A program made the translations under genes and the position numbers. From Rhizobium leguminosarum (GTDB lineage: Bacteria; Pseudomonadota; Alphaproteobacteria; Rhizobiales; Rhizobiaceae), in NCBI RefSeq assembly GCF_017876795.1, contig NZ_JAGIOR010000001.1, positions 4,180,501 to 4,244,500 of the forward strand: a stretch of DNA of 64,000 bases, written 5' to 3'. Below are positions 44,581-54,307 of the stretch, in pieces. The notes under the pieces are model-generated. The model was not told where the DNA came from. It saw only the letters and a program-made list of their open reading frames with translations, and searched no databases. Position 1 is the stretch's first letter. The number at the start of each line of letters is the position of its first letter.

Positions 44581-45546
44581 ATGAACCGACGAAACTTTCT
44601 CGGCCTTGCCGCGGGCGGCACAATCGCCGCCACCGCCGGCACGCCTTCCATTCCACAGGCCAGATCAGGGACAGGAGAACAATCCATGACGACCGAAACT
44701 TCCTATGCGCTGACACGCCCCGCCTATATCGATCAGTCGCATCTCGTGGTGACGGACCTCGCTGTCGTTTCCGGCTTCTATCAATCGATGCTCGGCCTGA
44801 AGGTCATCGAGAAGACGGCGAGCGGGCAAGTGCTGGGTGTCGGCGATCTGCCGCTGCTGACGCTGACGACCGCCAAGGACGCGGCGATCGCGCCGCGCAA
44901 TGCCGCCGGCCTTTTCCACACCGCCTTCCTGATGCCGGATCGGGCGGAACTCGCACGCTGGCTGCGCCATGCCGCCAACAACAACGTCGTGCTCGACGGC
45001 GCCTCGGACCATCTCGTCAGCGAGGCAATCTATCTGTCCGACCCCGAGGGCAACGGCATCGAAATCTATGCCGACCGGCCGCACGAACAATGGAAGTTCG
45101 ATCAGGCTGGCATGGTCGAGATGACAACGCAACGGCTCGACCTGCAGGCGCTCTATGACAGCGCAGCCGATGAGCACTGGAGCGGCATGGCTGATGGAAC
45201 GGCGATCGGCCACCTGCATCTGCAGGTCGGCGACATCCCTCAGGCTGACGCCTTTTACCGCGACGTCCTCGGCCTCAAGCTGATGGCGAGCCGCCCCGGC
45301 GCAAGTTTCTTTGCAACCGGCGGCTACCATCATCATATCGCCGCCAATATCTGGAACAGCCGGGGTGCTGTCGCACGCGCCGAGAATATGACCGGACTTG
45401 CGGACTACAAGGTCCGGTTCAACGACAAGGCGACGCTGGACGCGGCGATCTCCAAGCTCGATACGCTGGAGATCAAGAGCGAGAAGCGCGACGGCGGCCG
45501 GTTCCTCAGGGATCCGTGGGGTATCGGCCTGACGCTTTCGGCGTAA
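44581..45546 (+). CDS. Two-domain VOC protein with Tat-like N-terminus
   Basis: A 321-residue CatE-like (extradiol dioxygenase/glyoxalase) protein with two VOC domains, one from about residue 45 (DQSHLVVTDLAVVSGFYQSM) and one from about 205 (IGHLHLQVGDIPQADAFYRD). Metal-ligand candidates are His and Glu in HLVV, EIYAD and HLHLQ. The first 35 residues look like a twin-arginine signal: NRRNFLGLAAGGTIAATAGT. A second ATG at 44686 has a stronger ribosome site (AGGAG, eight bases) and would give a cytoplasmic protein of 286 residues. Which start is used, or both, cannot be told here. Confidence 0.8.
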   Translation: MNRRNFLGLAAGGTIAATAGTPSIPQARSGTGEQSMTTETSYALTRPAYIDQSHLVVTDLAVVSGFYQSMLGLKVIEKTASGQVLGVGDLPLLTLTTAKDAAIAPRNAAGLFHTAFLMPDRAELARWLRHAANNNVVLDGASDHLVSEAIYLSDPEGNGIEIYADRPHEQWKFDQAGMVEMTTQRLDLQALYDSAADEHWSGMADGTAIGHLHLQVGDIPQADAFYRDVLGLKLMASRPGASFFATGGYHHHIAANIWNSRGAVARAENMTGLADYKVRFNDKATLDAAISKLDTLEIKSEKRDGGRFLRDPWGIGLTLSA

Positions 45547-45572
45547 TTTCCTTGCCGTGACAGATCAGCTCT

Positions 45573-45672
45573 GATGCATATCGCCCGGAAGTGTGCAGCG
45601 TTTCCGAGATAACTACATGCATACAAACAAAGGACTAAAACGCGTCGCATGCCTCAAATTTGATGCGACGCG
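45573..45672. repeat. Composite palindromic element (two hairpins)
   Basis: Palindrome 45573-45622 (arms TGATGCATATCGC and its partner ending ATGCAT) is followed by hairpin 45641-45672 with arms CGCGTCGCAT and ATGCGACGCG. Same two modules as at 19671 and 32958. It lies after the VOC gene. Confidence 0.75.
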
Positions 45673-45811
45673 CATTAGCGATTGGCGACGTTCACGCGGG
45701 GTATGCTCTCCACTTGAAGATATGCGGCGAGCGCGCTGAAGACCCCCACGGAACTGGAACCGCATCGGCGCGTTTTTGTGACGAAGCAATGGGCTTCGGG
45801 GACCTCACCGC

Positions 45812-46978
45812 ATGGGCATCGCCAACGGCATCCGCAAACAGGCAAACAAGATCGCGATCGGCGAACGCCGCACCAGCGCCTGGGCGCAGACGCTGAAGGA
45901 GGCAGCCGAGGAGCTGCCGCCGCCACCGCTGCACCGGCTGGAAAAGGACGGTCTCGATATCAGCATGGCCTGGGCGATCATCGGCATCTTCGGCATTCTT
46001 GGGCTTGCCGCCGTCTATATGATGTCACTGATCCTCATCCCGATCACGCTTGCCGTCGTCGTCGGGATGATCCTCGGCATGGCTGCGGAAAAACTCAGCA
46101 GGATGGGCGTGCCGCGGCTTGCCAACGCCTTCATGCTGTCAAGCAGCGTGGCGCTGGTGATCTTCCTGGTGATCAACTCGCTCGCCGGCCCGCTGATGAC
46201 GTTTGCCAATGAGGGGCCGGCCTTTGTCGAGCGGACCATGGACCGCGTCATGCCTTATCTCGAGCGCATCGAATGGCTGCATATCACGCCGGCGACATTC
46301 GAAAGCGGGCCGATGTCGATCGGCGCGCTGCTCGAAAACACCGGCAACGTGCTGCATGTGGTGACCACCAGCCTGACGCCGGCTGTCGTGCAGGGGATGA
46401 TCTTCTTTGCGGCGCTGCTGCTTTTCCTTGCCAGCCGGGTCAACCTGCGCAAGACGATCATCATGACCTTCCGCACCCGAACGCAACGCCTGGCGGCAAT
46501 CCGCGTCATCAATGCCGTCGAGCAGGTGCTTGGCTTCTATTTCGCCACAGCCTCGCTGATCTATGTCGGGCTCGGCGTCGTCATGACGGTCATCGCTTAT
46601 GCGGGCGGGCTGGCGGCGCCCGTGCTCTGGGGCTTCTTCGCCTTCCTGTCGAGTTTCATTCCCTATCTCGGCATCACCATGATGACGCTTGCCGTCGCCA
46701 TCGCCGGCATTCTCACCCATGATGACCTCGTCATCGGCCTGATGCCGGCCGCAGCCTTCTTTACCGTGCATCTTCTCATGGAAAACCTGATCTTCCCGGC
46801 GGTGATGGGACGGCGGCTGGAAATCAATCCCTTCGTCGTTTTCCTCGCCATCCTGTTCTGGACATGGATGTGGGGCGCCGTCGGCGCTATGCTGGCGCTG
46901 CCGCTCTCGCTGATCGTGATCACGATCATCGAGGAATTGCTGATCGAGGAAAAGCCGCAGCCGCAATTGCCGAAATGA
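45812..46978 (+). CDS. AI-2E family (PerM-type) permease
   Basis: A 388-residue AI-2E/PerM family inner-membrane protein with about eight TM helices. It has a 50-residue charged N-terminal tail and the conserved FLSSFIPYLGITMMTLAVA and NPFVVFLAILFWTWMWGAVG segments. Family members export diverse small molecules or act as Na+/H+ antiporters; an AI-2 role should not be assumed. It ends 18 bases before the FAD oxidoreductase gene, so the two may be cotranscribed. Confidence 0.87.
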   Translation: MGIANGIRKQANKIAIGERRTSAWAQTLKEAAEELPPPPLHRLEKDGLDISMAWAIIGIFGILGLAAVYMMSLILIPITLAVVVGMILGMAAEKLSRMGVPRLANAFMLSSSVALVIFLVINSLAGPLMTFANEGPAFVERTMDRVMPYLERIEWLHITPATFESGPMSIGALLENTGNVLHVVTTSLTPAVVQGMIFFAALLLFLASRVNLRKTIIMTFRTRTQRLAAIRVINAVEQVLGFYFATASLIYVGLGVVMTVIAYAGGLAAPVLWGFFAFLSSFIPYLGITMMTLAVAIAGILTHDDLVIGLMPAAAFFTVHLLMENLIFPAVMGRRLEINPFVVFLAILFWTWMWGAVGAMLALPLSLIVITIIEELLIEEKPQPQLPK

Positions 46979-46996
46979 TCAACCGAGGAGACACGC

Positions 46997-48289
46997 GTGG
47001 CCTCTGATCTCGATCTCAACGAATCCGATCACGACCAGATGGTCAGCGGCCGCTCTCTCTGGGGAAAAAGCGGCGTACGGCCGGAGTGGCGGCCGATCGA
47101 GCAAAGCTTTTCCACCGACATCGCCGTGATCGGCGGCGGCATCACCGGCGCGTTGGTCGGCGAACATCTGACGGCGCGCGGCCTTTCCGCCGTCATCATC
47201 GACAGGGAGGAGCCTGGTTTCGGCAGCACTGCGGCAAGCACGGCGATGCTGCAATGGGAAATCGACAGCACGCTCACCGAGCTTGAGGACTATTACGGCT
47301 TCGAACGCGCCGCCGGCATCTATCGCCGCAGCGGCGCAGCAGTCGCCGGCCTTTCCAAGCTGATCGCCGCAAACGGGATTGCCTGCGGCTTCCGGCCGCG
47401 CAACACGCTCTATCTCGCCGCCAACCAGGAAGGCGCGCGCGATCTTCTGGACGAGCGCCAGCTGCGCCGCCGGGCCGGCCTGCCCGGCGTCTATCTCGAA
47501 CATCCCGATCTCTTCACGCAATTTGAGTTCGACCGGGATGGGGCGATCTATTCGCCGGGTTCGGCTGAGTGCGACCCGCTGCTGTTGACCTGGGCATTGA
47601 TCGAAATGTCCGTTCGGCGCGGCGCGCGGTTGGTGAGCGCCTCCGTCACGGCGCTTCACAGCGAAGGCGATCACGTCACGGTGGAGACGGACGGAGGCCA
47701 TATCATCGAGGCGCGGCGCGCCGTGCTTGCGACCGGCTATTCGATGCCGGGCATCGACATGCCGAAGCTGCACCGCACCAGCTCGAGCTGGGCGCTCGCC
47801 ACCGTACCCCAGGATCCGGCAAATTTCTGGCGCGACAGGGCGCTGATCTGGGAGGACAACCACCCCTATCTCTACATGCGCACGACCGAGGATAACCGCA
47901 TCGTCGCTGGTGGCGAGGATGACGGCGCGGCCGATCCCGAAGCCCGCGACCGCAAGCTGCCGGCCAAGACTATCGCGATCCAGGAGAAAGTAAGGCGGCT
48001 ATGGCCGAAGGCTGATACGCGGGTGGAACACGCCTGGTGCGGAACCTTCGGCGAAACGGCCGACGGTCTGCCACTGATCGGCCCGGTGCCTGAGATGCAG
48101 CATGTGCTCGCCGCCTACGGCTACGGCGGCAACGGCATCACCTTTTCCTATCTCGCAGCCCAGATGATCGGCGCGATGCTGGCCGGCATGCATCGCGACT
48201 GGTTCGAGGATTTCGCGCTCGATCGGGATGGGCCGGGTCTGCGGCGGTTTGGAGAGGATAGGCTGGGGAGTGGGGATGAGTTGCGGTAG
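46997..48289 (+). CDS. FAD-dependent oxidoreductase (DAO family)
   Basis: A 430-residue flavoenzyme of the D-amino-acid oxidase (DAO) type. The FAD motif IAVIGGGITGALVGEHL lies at 42-58 followed by the acidic IIDREEPGFGSTAAST, and the C-terminal flavin contact is GYGGNGITFSYLAAQ. It would oxidise an amine or amino acid; the substrate is unknown. The start is GTG at 46997 with AGGAG six bases upstream. It lies directly after the AI-2E permease and may act on a compound that permease handles (inference). Confidence 0.87.
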   Translation: MASDLDLNESDHDQMVSGRSLWGKSGVRPEWRPIEQSFSTDIAVIGGGITGALVGEHLTARGLSAVIIDREEPGFGSTAASTAMLQWEIDSTLTELEDYYGFERAAGIYRRSGAAVAGLSKLIAANGIACGFRPRNTLYLAANQEGARDLLDERQLRRRAGLPGVYLEHPDLFTQFEFDRDGAIYSPGSAECDPLLLTWALIEMSVRRGARLVSASVTALHSEGDHVTVETDGGHIIEARRAVLATGYSMPGIDMPKLHRTSSSWALATVPQDPANFWRDRALIWEDNHPYLYMRTTEDNRIVAGGEDDGAADPEARDRKLPAKTIAIQEKVRRLWPKADTRVEHAWCGTFGETADGLPLIGPVPEMQHVLAAYGYGGNGITFSYLAAQMIGAMLAGMHRDWFEDFALDRDGPGLRRFGEDRLGSGDELR

Positions 48290-48322
48290 AGGTTTTGGAT
48301 TGGCTGTTTTGCCGTGCAGAAT

Positions 48323-49120
48323 TTACTCCGTCGTCCGATCGTCACCCATATCCTCGACATCCTCGAGGCGGACGAATTGCACGCCCTTGGCTTTCAGGTC
48401 GACCAGCGCCTTCGCCACGCCCTCGCCCGCGGCATGGGTCGGCTGGTTGACGTGAGAGATGACGACATCGCCATCCTTGGCCGAGGCGATGCGCTTTTCG
48501 GTAATCGCAGCGCCAAGCAGCGAGCCGCCGTCGCCGTTTACCGAATAACCGGCGATGCGATAACCCATGGCGCGGATCTCGCCGATGGCGGAAAGGTCAT
48601 ATTTGGCAGTCGAACCGCGGAACCAGTGGGGCGCCGGAATACCGGCTGCGACCATGGCAGCAGCGCCGCCTTCGACTTCCTGCCTCACCGCCTGCGGCGA
48701 GCCGGCCGAGGCGATACCATAGATCAGCGTCGGCGTGTCGACGGCCGGAATATGGTTCTCTCCGTGATTTTCGAGTTCGAAGAGATCGGGGTTCTGCAGG
48801 AAGACGGCAACCGCGGCAGGGTTATGTTTCAGCCAGCGGGCGGTGACGAAGATCGTCACCGGGATGCGTTCGCGTACCAGCGTCGACAGGATGCGCTCAT
48901 CCGCCTGCCCCATGCAGGCATCGAAGGTCAGCGCAATGCGGGCATGGCCGGCAAGGTTGGAACGGGCGATATGCAGATGCGGCTCGACGAGCTTTGCCAC
49001 CGGCGCTCTCGGGGCCGGGCTGACAGCGGCCGAGGCTGGCAGCGCTGACGGCAACTCGTCCGCCAATACGGGAGCGATGGTGGTCAGAAGGAACGCCGAA
49101 GCGAGCAGGATGCGGTTCAT
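48323..49120 (-). CDS. Exported polysaccharide deacetylase-like protein
   Basis: A 265-residue NodB-homology protein with a signal peptide (NRILLASAFLLTTIAPVLA). NodB motif 1 reads TFDACMG instead of TFDDG: the catalytic-base Asp is kept, but the second, metal-binding Asp is Ala. Motif 2 (ENHGENH) retains both His ligands, and motif 3 is WFRGSTAKYD. Deacetylation of a periplasmic glycan is likely from family, but activity may be altered. It converges on the FAD enzyme gene. Confidence 0.83.
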   Translation of the reverse strand: MNRILLASAFLLTTIAPVLADELPSALPASAAVSPAPRAPVAKLVEPHLHIARSNLAGHARIALTFDACMGQADERILSTLVRERIPVTIFVTARWLKHNPAAVAVFLQNPDLFELENHGENHIPAVDTPTLIYGIASAGSPQAVRQEVEGGAAAMVAAGIPAPHWFRGSTAKYDLSAIGEIRAMGYRIAGYSVNGDGGSLLGAAITEKRIASAKDGDVVISHVNQPTHAAGEGVAKALVDLKAKGVQFVRLEDVEDMGDDRTTE

Positions 49121-49224
49121 ATCAGAGGCTTCTACAAGTCGGTTTCGACAGATTTTAGCGGATGCTTTTGCATGGCGCCATGTGGCCGGATGTCACCGCT
49201 GCCGCCCGAACAAAGCCAAGGGCC

Positions 49225-49614
49225 TCAATCGTAGAGATAATACTTGTCCCACTTCTCGCGCGGCACCTTGTCGCCGATCTGGTAGTCGAGTTCGCGCACA
49301 TTGATATGCTGCGGGCCGGTGATGCAATTGTAGGAGAGATGATACCAATCGCCCTTGCTGCGGAAGACCGCGCCCGGGGCCTGCAGCGAATTGTCGCCGG
49401 GGATCGGGTCCTTGAAGGTATAGGCGATCACCTTGTCGGGCTTGAAGCCGGCGCTTTCCTGGTTGATGCGGCTCATCGCCTCGGTGTCGCAGCTCTGTTC
49501 CAGACGGGTCGAGGGATCGAGTTTTTCAAGTTGCTTCTTGATGGCGGGATCGACGGCAAAGGCAGGTGCAGCAAGGCTGACGAGGGATACAAACAGGAGC
49601 AGACGTTTCGGCAT
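49225..49614 (-). CDS. DUF930 family exported protein
   Basis: A 129-residue secreted protein with signal peptide PKRLLLFVSLVSLAAPAFA, cut before VDP. The mature part has two cysteines (QSCDTEAM and YNCITGPQ), probably disulfide-linked, and the DUF930 ending VREKWDKYYLYD-like region (KVPREKWDKYYLYD). The function is unknown. A longer open frame upstream overlaps the prolyl oligopeptidase gene and is not coding. Confidence 0.82.
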   Translation of the reverse strand: MPKRLLLFVSLVSLAAPAFAVDPAIKKQLEKLDPSTRLEQSCDTEAMSRINQESAGFKPDKVIAYTFKDPIPGDNSLQAPGAVFRSKGDWYHLSYNCITGPQHINVRELDYQIGDKVPREKWDKYYLYD

Positions 49615-49866
49615 TGCGGAGAAATCCCTTGCTGTTGTCCATTTTTCATCCCGCCGCAGGCAGCTTGCCGGAGGCTTGGCGCGTGCAATTTTCGCTCTGT
49701 GAGAGCGGACATTCTTAAATATTGTGGTGACATCAAGGCAAGGCGGGCAGAGCCGCCTCCTTGCTTGTGGAAGGCCGTCCGCATCCTTGGCGCACCTTTG
49801 ACGCTTGATCCCGGACCGGGGCGCCTCTATCTCTTGCCAACCCGACATTCCCACCGGAGCCATTCC

Positions 49867-51975
49867 TTGTCCGTTTTCAAAAGCCTGCCGACACCGCCTG
49901 CCGCACCGAAAAAGCCCGTCTCCGATACGCGCCACGGCATCACCCGCACGGACGATTATGCCTGGCTGCGCGCCGACAACTGGCAGGCAATGTTCAAGGA
50001 TCCCTCGATCCTCGATCCCGAGATCCGCCGGCATCTCGAAGCCGAAAACGCCTATATGAATGCAGCGATGGAAGACACCAAGCCGCTGCAGAAGGGGCTG
50101 TTTTCCGAAATGCGCGGCCGCATCAAGGAAGACGACAGCTCGGTGCCGATGAAGGACGGCGCCTATGCCTACGGCACGTTTTATGTCACAGGCGGCGAAC
50201 AACCGCGTTTTTTCCGCATCGCCCGCGACGGCGACGTCGCCGACGAAACGATCCGCACCGTGCTGCTCGACGGCGACAAGGAGGCATCAGGCAAGGCCTA
50301 TTTCCGTCTCGGCGGTCTCGACCATTCGAGCGACCACAGCCGCGGCATCTGGGGCTATGACGACAAGGGCTCGGAATTCTTCACACTGAAGGTGCGCGAC
50401 CTCTCGACCGGGCAAGACCTCGAAGACCGGATCGAGAATACCGGTGGCGGTGGCGTCTGGGCGCCCGACGGCAGGAGCTTCTTCTATTCGGCGCTCGACG
50501 AGAACCACCGGCCTTCGAAGGTGTTCCACCATATTCTCGGCCAGCCGCAATCGGCCGACCGGCTGGTCTACGAGGAAGCCGATGCCGGCTTCTTCATGGG
50601 CGTCGGCGGCTCGCTGCTCGACGACTTCATCTATATCGACATTCACGACCACGAGACCAGCGAATACCGGCTGCTGTCGACCAAGGATCTGACCGCCGAG
50701 CCGAAGCTGGTGGCGGAGCGCGAAGAAGGTATCGAATATTCGCTGACCGAGGGCGGCGACGTCTTCTACGTCCTGACGAATGACGGCGGCGCCAAGGACT
50801 TCAAGATCATGCAAGCGCCGGCCGACAATCCGGTCAAGGAAAACTGGCGCGAAGTCGTCGCTCATAAACCCGGCACGCTGATTATCAGCCACATGGCCTG
50901 TGCCCGCCATCTTCTTTGGCTGGAGCGCAAGGACGGGCTGCCGCAGATTATGATCCGCGACCGGAGAACCGGCGAGGAACATGCGATCGCCTTTGCCGAG
51001 GAAGCCTATTCGCTGGGGCTTTCGGGCGCGGCGGAATACGACACGGATGTCATCCGTTTCTCCTATTCCTCGATGACCACGCCGTCGCAGCTTTATGATT
51101 ACAACATGGTGACCCGCGAGCGCACGCTCCTGAAGACGCAGGAGGTACCGTCGGGTCACAATCCCGACGATTATATCACCCGCCGCGTCTTCGCCCCGGC
51201 ATGGGACGGCGAAAAAGTGCCGGTCACCCTGCTCTATCGCAAAGACACCGTGCTCGACGGCAGCGCCCCCTGCCTGCTCTACGGCTACGGCGCCTACGGC
51301 ATCACCATTCCGGCCGGTTTCAACACCAATTGCCTGTCGCTCGCCGACCGCGGCTTCGTCTATGCCATCGCCCATATCCGCGGCGGCAAGGACAAGGGAT
51401 TTTCCTGGTACGAAGACGGTAAGATGGACAAGAAGACGAATACCTTCAAGGACTTCGTCGCTGCCGCCGATTATCTGAATCAACAGAAGTTCACTTCTTA
51501 CGCGAAGATCATCGCCGAGGGCGGCTCGGCCGGCGGCATGCTGATGGGGGCGGTTGCCAACATGGCGCCGGAGAAGTTTGCCGGCATTATCGCCGCCGTT
51601 CCCTTCGTCGACGTGCTCAACACGATGCTCGACGATACGTTGCCGCTCACCCCGCCGGAATGGCCGGAATGGGGCAACCCGATCGACAGCCGGGAAGAAT
51701 ACGAGCAAATCGCCTCATACTCGCCCTACGACAATGTCGGCGCCAAAGCCTACCCGCCAATCCTGGCGCTCGGCGGCCTGACCGATCCGCGCGTTACTTA
51801 TTGGGAACCGGCCAAGTGGGTGGCGAAGCTGCGTGAGGAGACGACGGGCGAGGCGCCAATCCTGCTCAAGACCAACATGGACGCCGGCCATGGCGGGGCG
51901 TCCGGCCGCTTCCAGCGGTTGGAAGAGATCGCGTTTGAGTATGCGTTTGCGATCAAGGTGGCGGGGAAGATGTGA
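49867..51975 (+). CDS. ptrB: Prolyl oligopeptidase family protein (oligopeptidase B, PtrB)
   Basis: A 702-residue S9A peptidase. An N-terminal seven-blade propeller (about 75-420) is followed by an alpha/beta-hydrolase domain. The catalytic triad is Ser554 in EGGSAGGML, Asp640 in LTDPRVTYW and His675 in DAGHGGASGR. Oligopeptidase B cleaves short peptides after basic residues in the cytoplasm. The start is TTG at 49867 with GGAG seven bases upstream; the frame remains open 700 bases upstream but lies across the DUF930 gene. Confidence 0.92.
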   Translation: MSVFKSLPTPPAAPKKPVSDTRHGITRTDDYAWLRADNWQAMFKDPSILDPEIRRHLEAENAYMNAAMEDTKPLQKGLFSEMRGRIKEDDSSVPMKDGAYAYGTFYVTGGEQPRFFRIARDGDVADETIRTVLLDGDKEASGKAYFRLGGLDHSSDHSRGIWGYDDKGSEFFTLKVRDLSTGQDLEDRIENTGGGGVWAPDGRSFFYSALDENHRPSKVFHHILGQPQSADRLVYEEADAGFFMGVGGSLLDDFIYIDIHDHETSEYRLLSTKDLTAEPKLVAEREEGIEYSLTEGGDVFYVLTNDGGAKDFKIMQAPADNPVKENWREVVAHKPGTLIISHMACARHLLWLERKDGLPQIMIRDRRTGEEHAIAFAEEAYSLGLSGAAEYDTDVIRFSYSSMTTPSQLYDYNMVTRERTLLKTQEVPSGHNPDDYITRRVFAPAWDGEKVPVTLLYRKDTVLDGSAPCLLYGYGAYGITIPAGFNTNCLSLADRGFVYAIAHIRGGKDKGFSWYEDGKMDKKTNTFKDFVAAADYLNQQKFTSYAKIIAEGGSAGGMLMGAVANMAPEKFAGIIAAVPFVDVLNTMLDDTLPLTPPEWPEWGNPIDSREEYEQIASYSPYDNVGAKAYPPILALGGLTDPRVTYWEPAKWVAKLREETTGEAPILLKTNMDAGHGGASGRFQRLEEIAFEYAFAIKVAGKM

Positions 51976-52015
51976 GGGTTGATAGAGTGGGGCACGACAG
52001 TCGAGGGAGAAAGAA

Positions 52016-52534
52016 ATGGCAGTCTATATCGCCCTCCTCCGCGCCGTAAACGTCGGCGGCACCGGGTCGCTCCCGATGGCTGAACTCAAGGCCATCTGCG
52101 AAGGCCTCGGCTTCACCAACGTGAAAACCTACATCCAGAGCGGCAACGTGCTTTTCCGCTCGGACGAATCCGAAACGATAGTAGAGGAAAAGCTCGACGC
52201 GGCGCTCGGGCGGAAGATGGGCAAGCGGCCGGGCGTGATGGTGCGCACTCGCAAGCAGCTCGACACTATTGCCGCCTACGCGCCCTTCCCCGACGCCAAG
52301 CCGAATTTCCTGCTCGTCTATTTCCTGCCCGAAAAGGTGCCTGGCGATGCGCTTGATAAAATGGTGGCGCCCGATGGCGAGGAGGCCAAGCTCGGGACCC
52401 GCGAAATCTATGTGCATTACCCCAATGGGTCCGGCCGCTCGAAGCTGAAGCTGCCGGCGCTGAAGCCCGGGACATCGCGTAATCTCAATACCGTGCGCAA
52501 GCTCGCGGACATGGCGGCGGCGATGGAAGGCTGA
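52016..52534 (+). CDS. DUF1697 family protein
   Basis: A 172-residue DUF1697 protein, recognised by YIALLRAVNVGGTGSLPM, GFTNVKTYIQSGNVLF and the C-terminal NLNTVRKLADM. It is a soluble ferredoxin-like fold family of unknown function. ATG at 52016 with GAGGGAGAAAG upstream. It follows the peptidase gene by 40 bases on the same strand. Confidence 0.9.
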   Translation: MAVYIALLRAVNVGGTGSLPMAELKAICEGLGFTNVKTYIQSGNVLFRSDESETIVEEKLDAALGRKMGKRPGVMVRTRKQLDTIAAYAPFPDAKPNFLLVYFLPEKVPGDALDKMVAPDGEEAKLGTREIYVHYPNGSGRSKLKLPALKPGTSRNLNTVRKLADMAAAMEG

Positions 52535-52597
52535 GAGTCCGGCGCAGAATTTGATTCAAGCGAGGGGCTTCAAGCCTTTGTTTTTATGCAGGTCGCG

Positions 52598-54049
52598 TCA
52601 GCCTTCAGCCGCACCTTTCATCCGTTTCACCTTATAGCCGCTGATCTCCTCGCCCGCGGTCGGCGAGAAGCGCAGGTTCCAGAAGGTGGCGGTGATCGAG
52701 ATGATCGTGACGACGATAAAGGCGGCCGAGAAATCGCCAAGTGCTGGCGTTTCAGCCCCGCTAAAGGCCATGGAACCGTGCAGCGCCAAGGCCCCGATGC
52801 AGATGCCGAGTGACAGCATCAGTTGCTGGAAGGTGGTGTAGAAACTGGTGGCCGAGCTCATCCGCTCCTTTTCGATCTCGTCATAGGCAATGGTGTTGTA
52901 GGCGGTGAACTGGAACGACAGGAAGAAGGCGCTGAGGATCAGGACGAGGAAGATCAGCGGCATCGGCCAGTCCGGCCGGAAGGCGGCGCAGAGGCCATAG
53001 CCGACGGTGCCGAAGATGCCGTTGAGGACCAGGCTTCGGCGGAACCCCAGCCGGCGGAAGACGAACTTCGCCATCGGCTTCATGGCGAGAGCGCCAAGTG
53101 CTGTGGCAATGACAATCTGGCCGGCCGCAGCGGCGGACAGGCCGAAGCCGATCTGGAAGAGCAGCGGCAGCAGGAAGGGCTGGGCGCCCTGGGTGATGCG
53201 CGTCAGCGACCCGGCGATCACCGACGTGCCGAAGCTCGGCACTTTCATCAGCGAGAAATCCATGATCGGCGACGGATGCTTGCGGGCGTGCCGGAGATAG
53301 GCGATGCCGAAGAGCAGGCCGATGGCGATCAGGAAGATCGAGAAGGCGCCCTCGCCTTCGTGGCTCGACATTTCGAAGCCGAAGAGCAGCGAACCGAGCG
53401 AGATGCCGGAAAGGACGAAGCCGATCGTATCGAAGGGGCCGCTCGCCTTGCCCTTCACCTCGTCGATGTAGATCGACACGAAGATCATGCCGATGATGCC
53501 GATCGGCACATTGATGTAGAAGATCCAGCGCCAGTCGAGATAGGTGACGAAGAAGCCGCCAAGCGGCGGGCCGACGATCGGGCCGATCAGCGCCGGCACC
53601 AGCAGCCAGGACATGGCGCTGACCATATCCTTGCGGGCGACGCTGCGCATCAGCACGAGGCGCCCGACCGGCATCATCATCGCACCGCCTATGCCCTGCA
53701 GCAGCCGCGCCAGCACCAGGAACGACAGCGTCGGCGCCAGCGCACAGAAGATCGAGCCGATCACGAAGACGGATATCGCCGCGCGGAAGACGGTGCGGGA
53801 GCCGAAACGGTCGGCCATCCGGCCGCTGGCGGGAATGAATATCGCCAGGCTGAGGAGATAGGAGGTCAGCGCGATCGACATGGCCGGCGCGCTGACGCTG
53901 AAATCGCGCGCCATGGTCGGCAGCGCCGTCGCAAGCACGGTCGCGTCGATATTTTCCATCAGCATCGCACTCGCGACAATCATCGCGATCACCCGGAAAT
54001 TGGGTGCGGCGCGCCGAACCATCGGCGCCTGGTAAATCTGATCCGACAT
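52598..54049 (-). CDS. EmrB/QacA-type multidrug efflux MFS transporter (DHA2)
   Basis: A 483-residue, 14-TM DHA2 carrier. It has the TM1 motif AMLMENIDATVLATALPTMA, the loop GRMADRFGSRTVF, and motif C in the TM5 region (VPALIGPIVGPPLGGFF). These place it with EmrB-like proton-driven drug exporters. No EmrA-like membrane-fusion gene is next to it, so it may work alone or with a distant partner. The substrate is unknown. Confidence 0.9.
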   Translation of the reverse strand: MSDQIYQAPMVRRAAPNFRVIAMIVASAMLMENIDATVLATALPTMARDFSVSAPAMSIALTSYLLSLAIFIPASGRMADRFGSRTVFRAAISVFVIGSIFCALAPTLSFLVLARLLQGIGGAMMMPVGRLVLMRSVARKDMVSAMSWLLVPALIGPIVGPPLGGFFVTYLDWRWIFYINVPIGIIGMIFVSIYIDEVKGKASGPFDTIGFVLSGISLGSLLFGFEMSSHEGEGAFSIFLIAIGLLFGIAYLRHARKHPSPIMDFSLMKVPSFGTSVIAGSLTRITQGAQPFLLPLLFQIGFGLSAAAAGQIVIATALGALAMKPMAKFVFRRLGFRRSLVLNGIFGTVGYGLCAAFRPDWPMPLIFLVLILSAFFLSFQFTAYNTIAYDEIEKERMSSATSFYTTFQQLMLSLGICIGALALHGSMAFSGAETPALGDFSAAFIVVTIISITATFWNLRFSPTAGEEISGYKVKRMKGAAEG

Positions 54050-54307
54050 CGTCCGGAATCACTCGCGGTGGCGCGGCGGAGCATTGAAGGCAGCAAGGCC
54101 GCGGGGATGAGATGGCGCAAAGCCAGGGGAGACGATTTGCTATACGCCTGCGATCATGGCGGCGCTATGTCGTTTATGGCAAAGCAGCTTTGACGAGAGG
54201 TAAAGGCAGATCACGATTACTTGCATCGGCCTGTTCTTCGTGAAGGGTTTTGGGGTCTTCAACCAAGCCGGCTTGCGTCGCACGCACCCCGGCCCTACCT
54301 ATGAACT

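Noticed and set aside
49162..49866. Upstream extension of the oligopeptidase frame
   Set aside because: Runs across the DUF930 gene on the other strand; family similarity begins at 49867, where a TTG with a good ribosome site lies.
52823..54193. 456-codon frame antisense to the EmrB-type transporter
   Set aside because: Composition is extremely Glu/Asp/Arg/Gln-rich, as expected from reading a hydrophobic membrane gene backwards.
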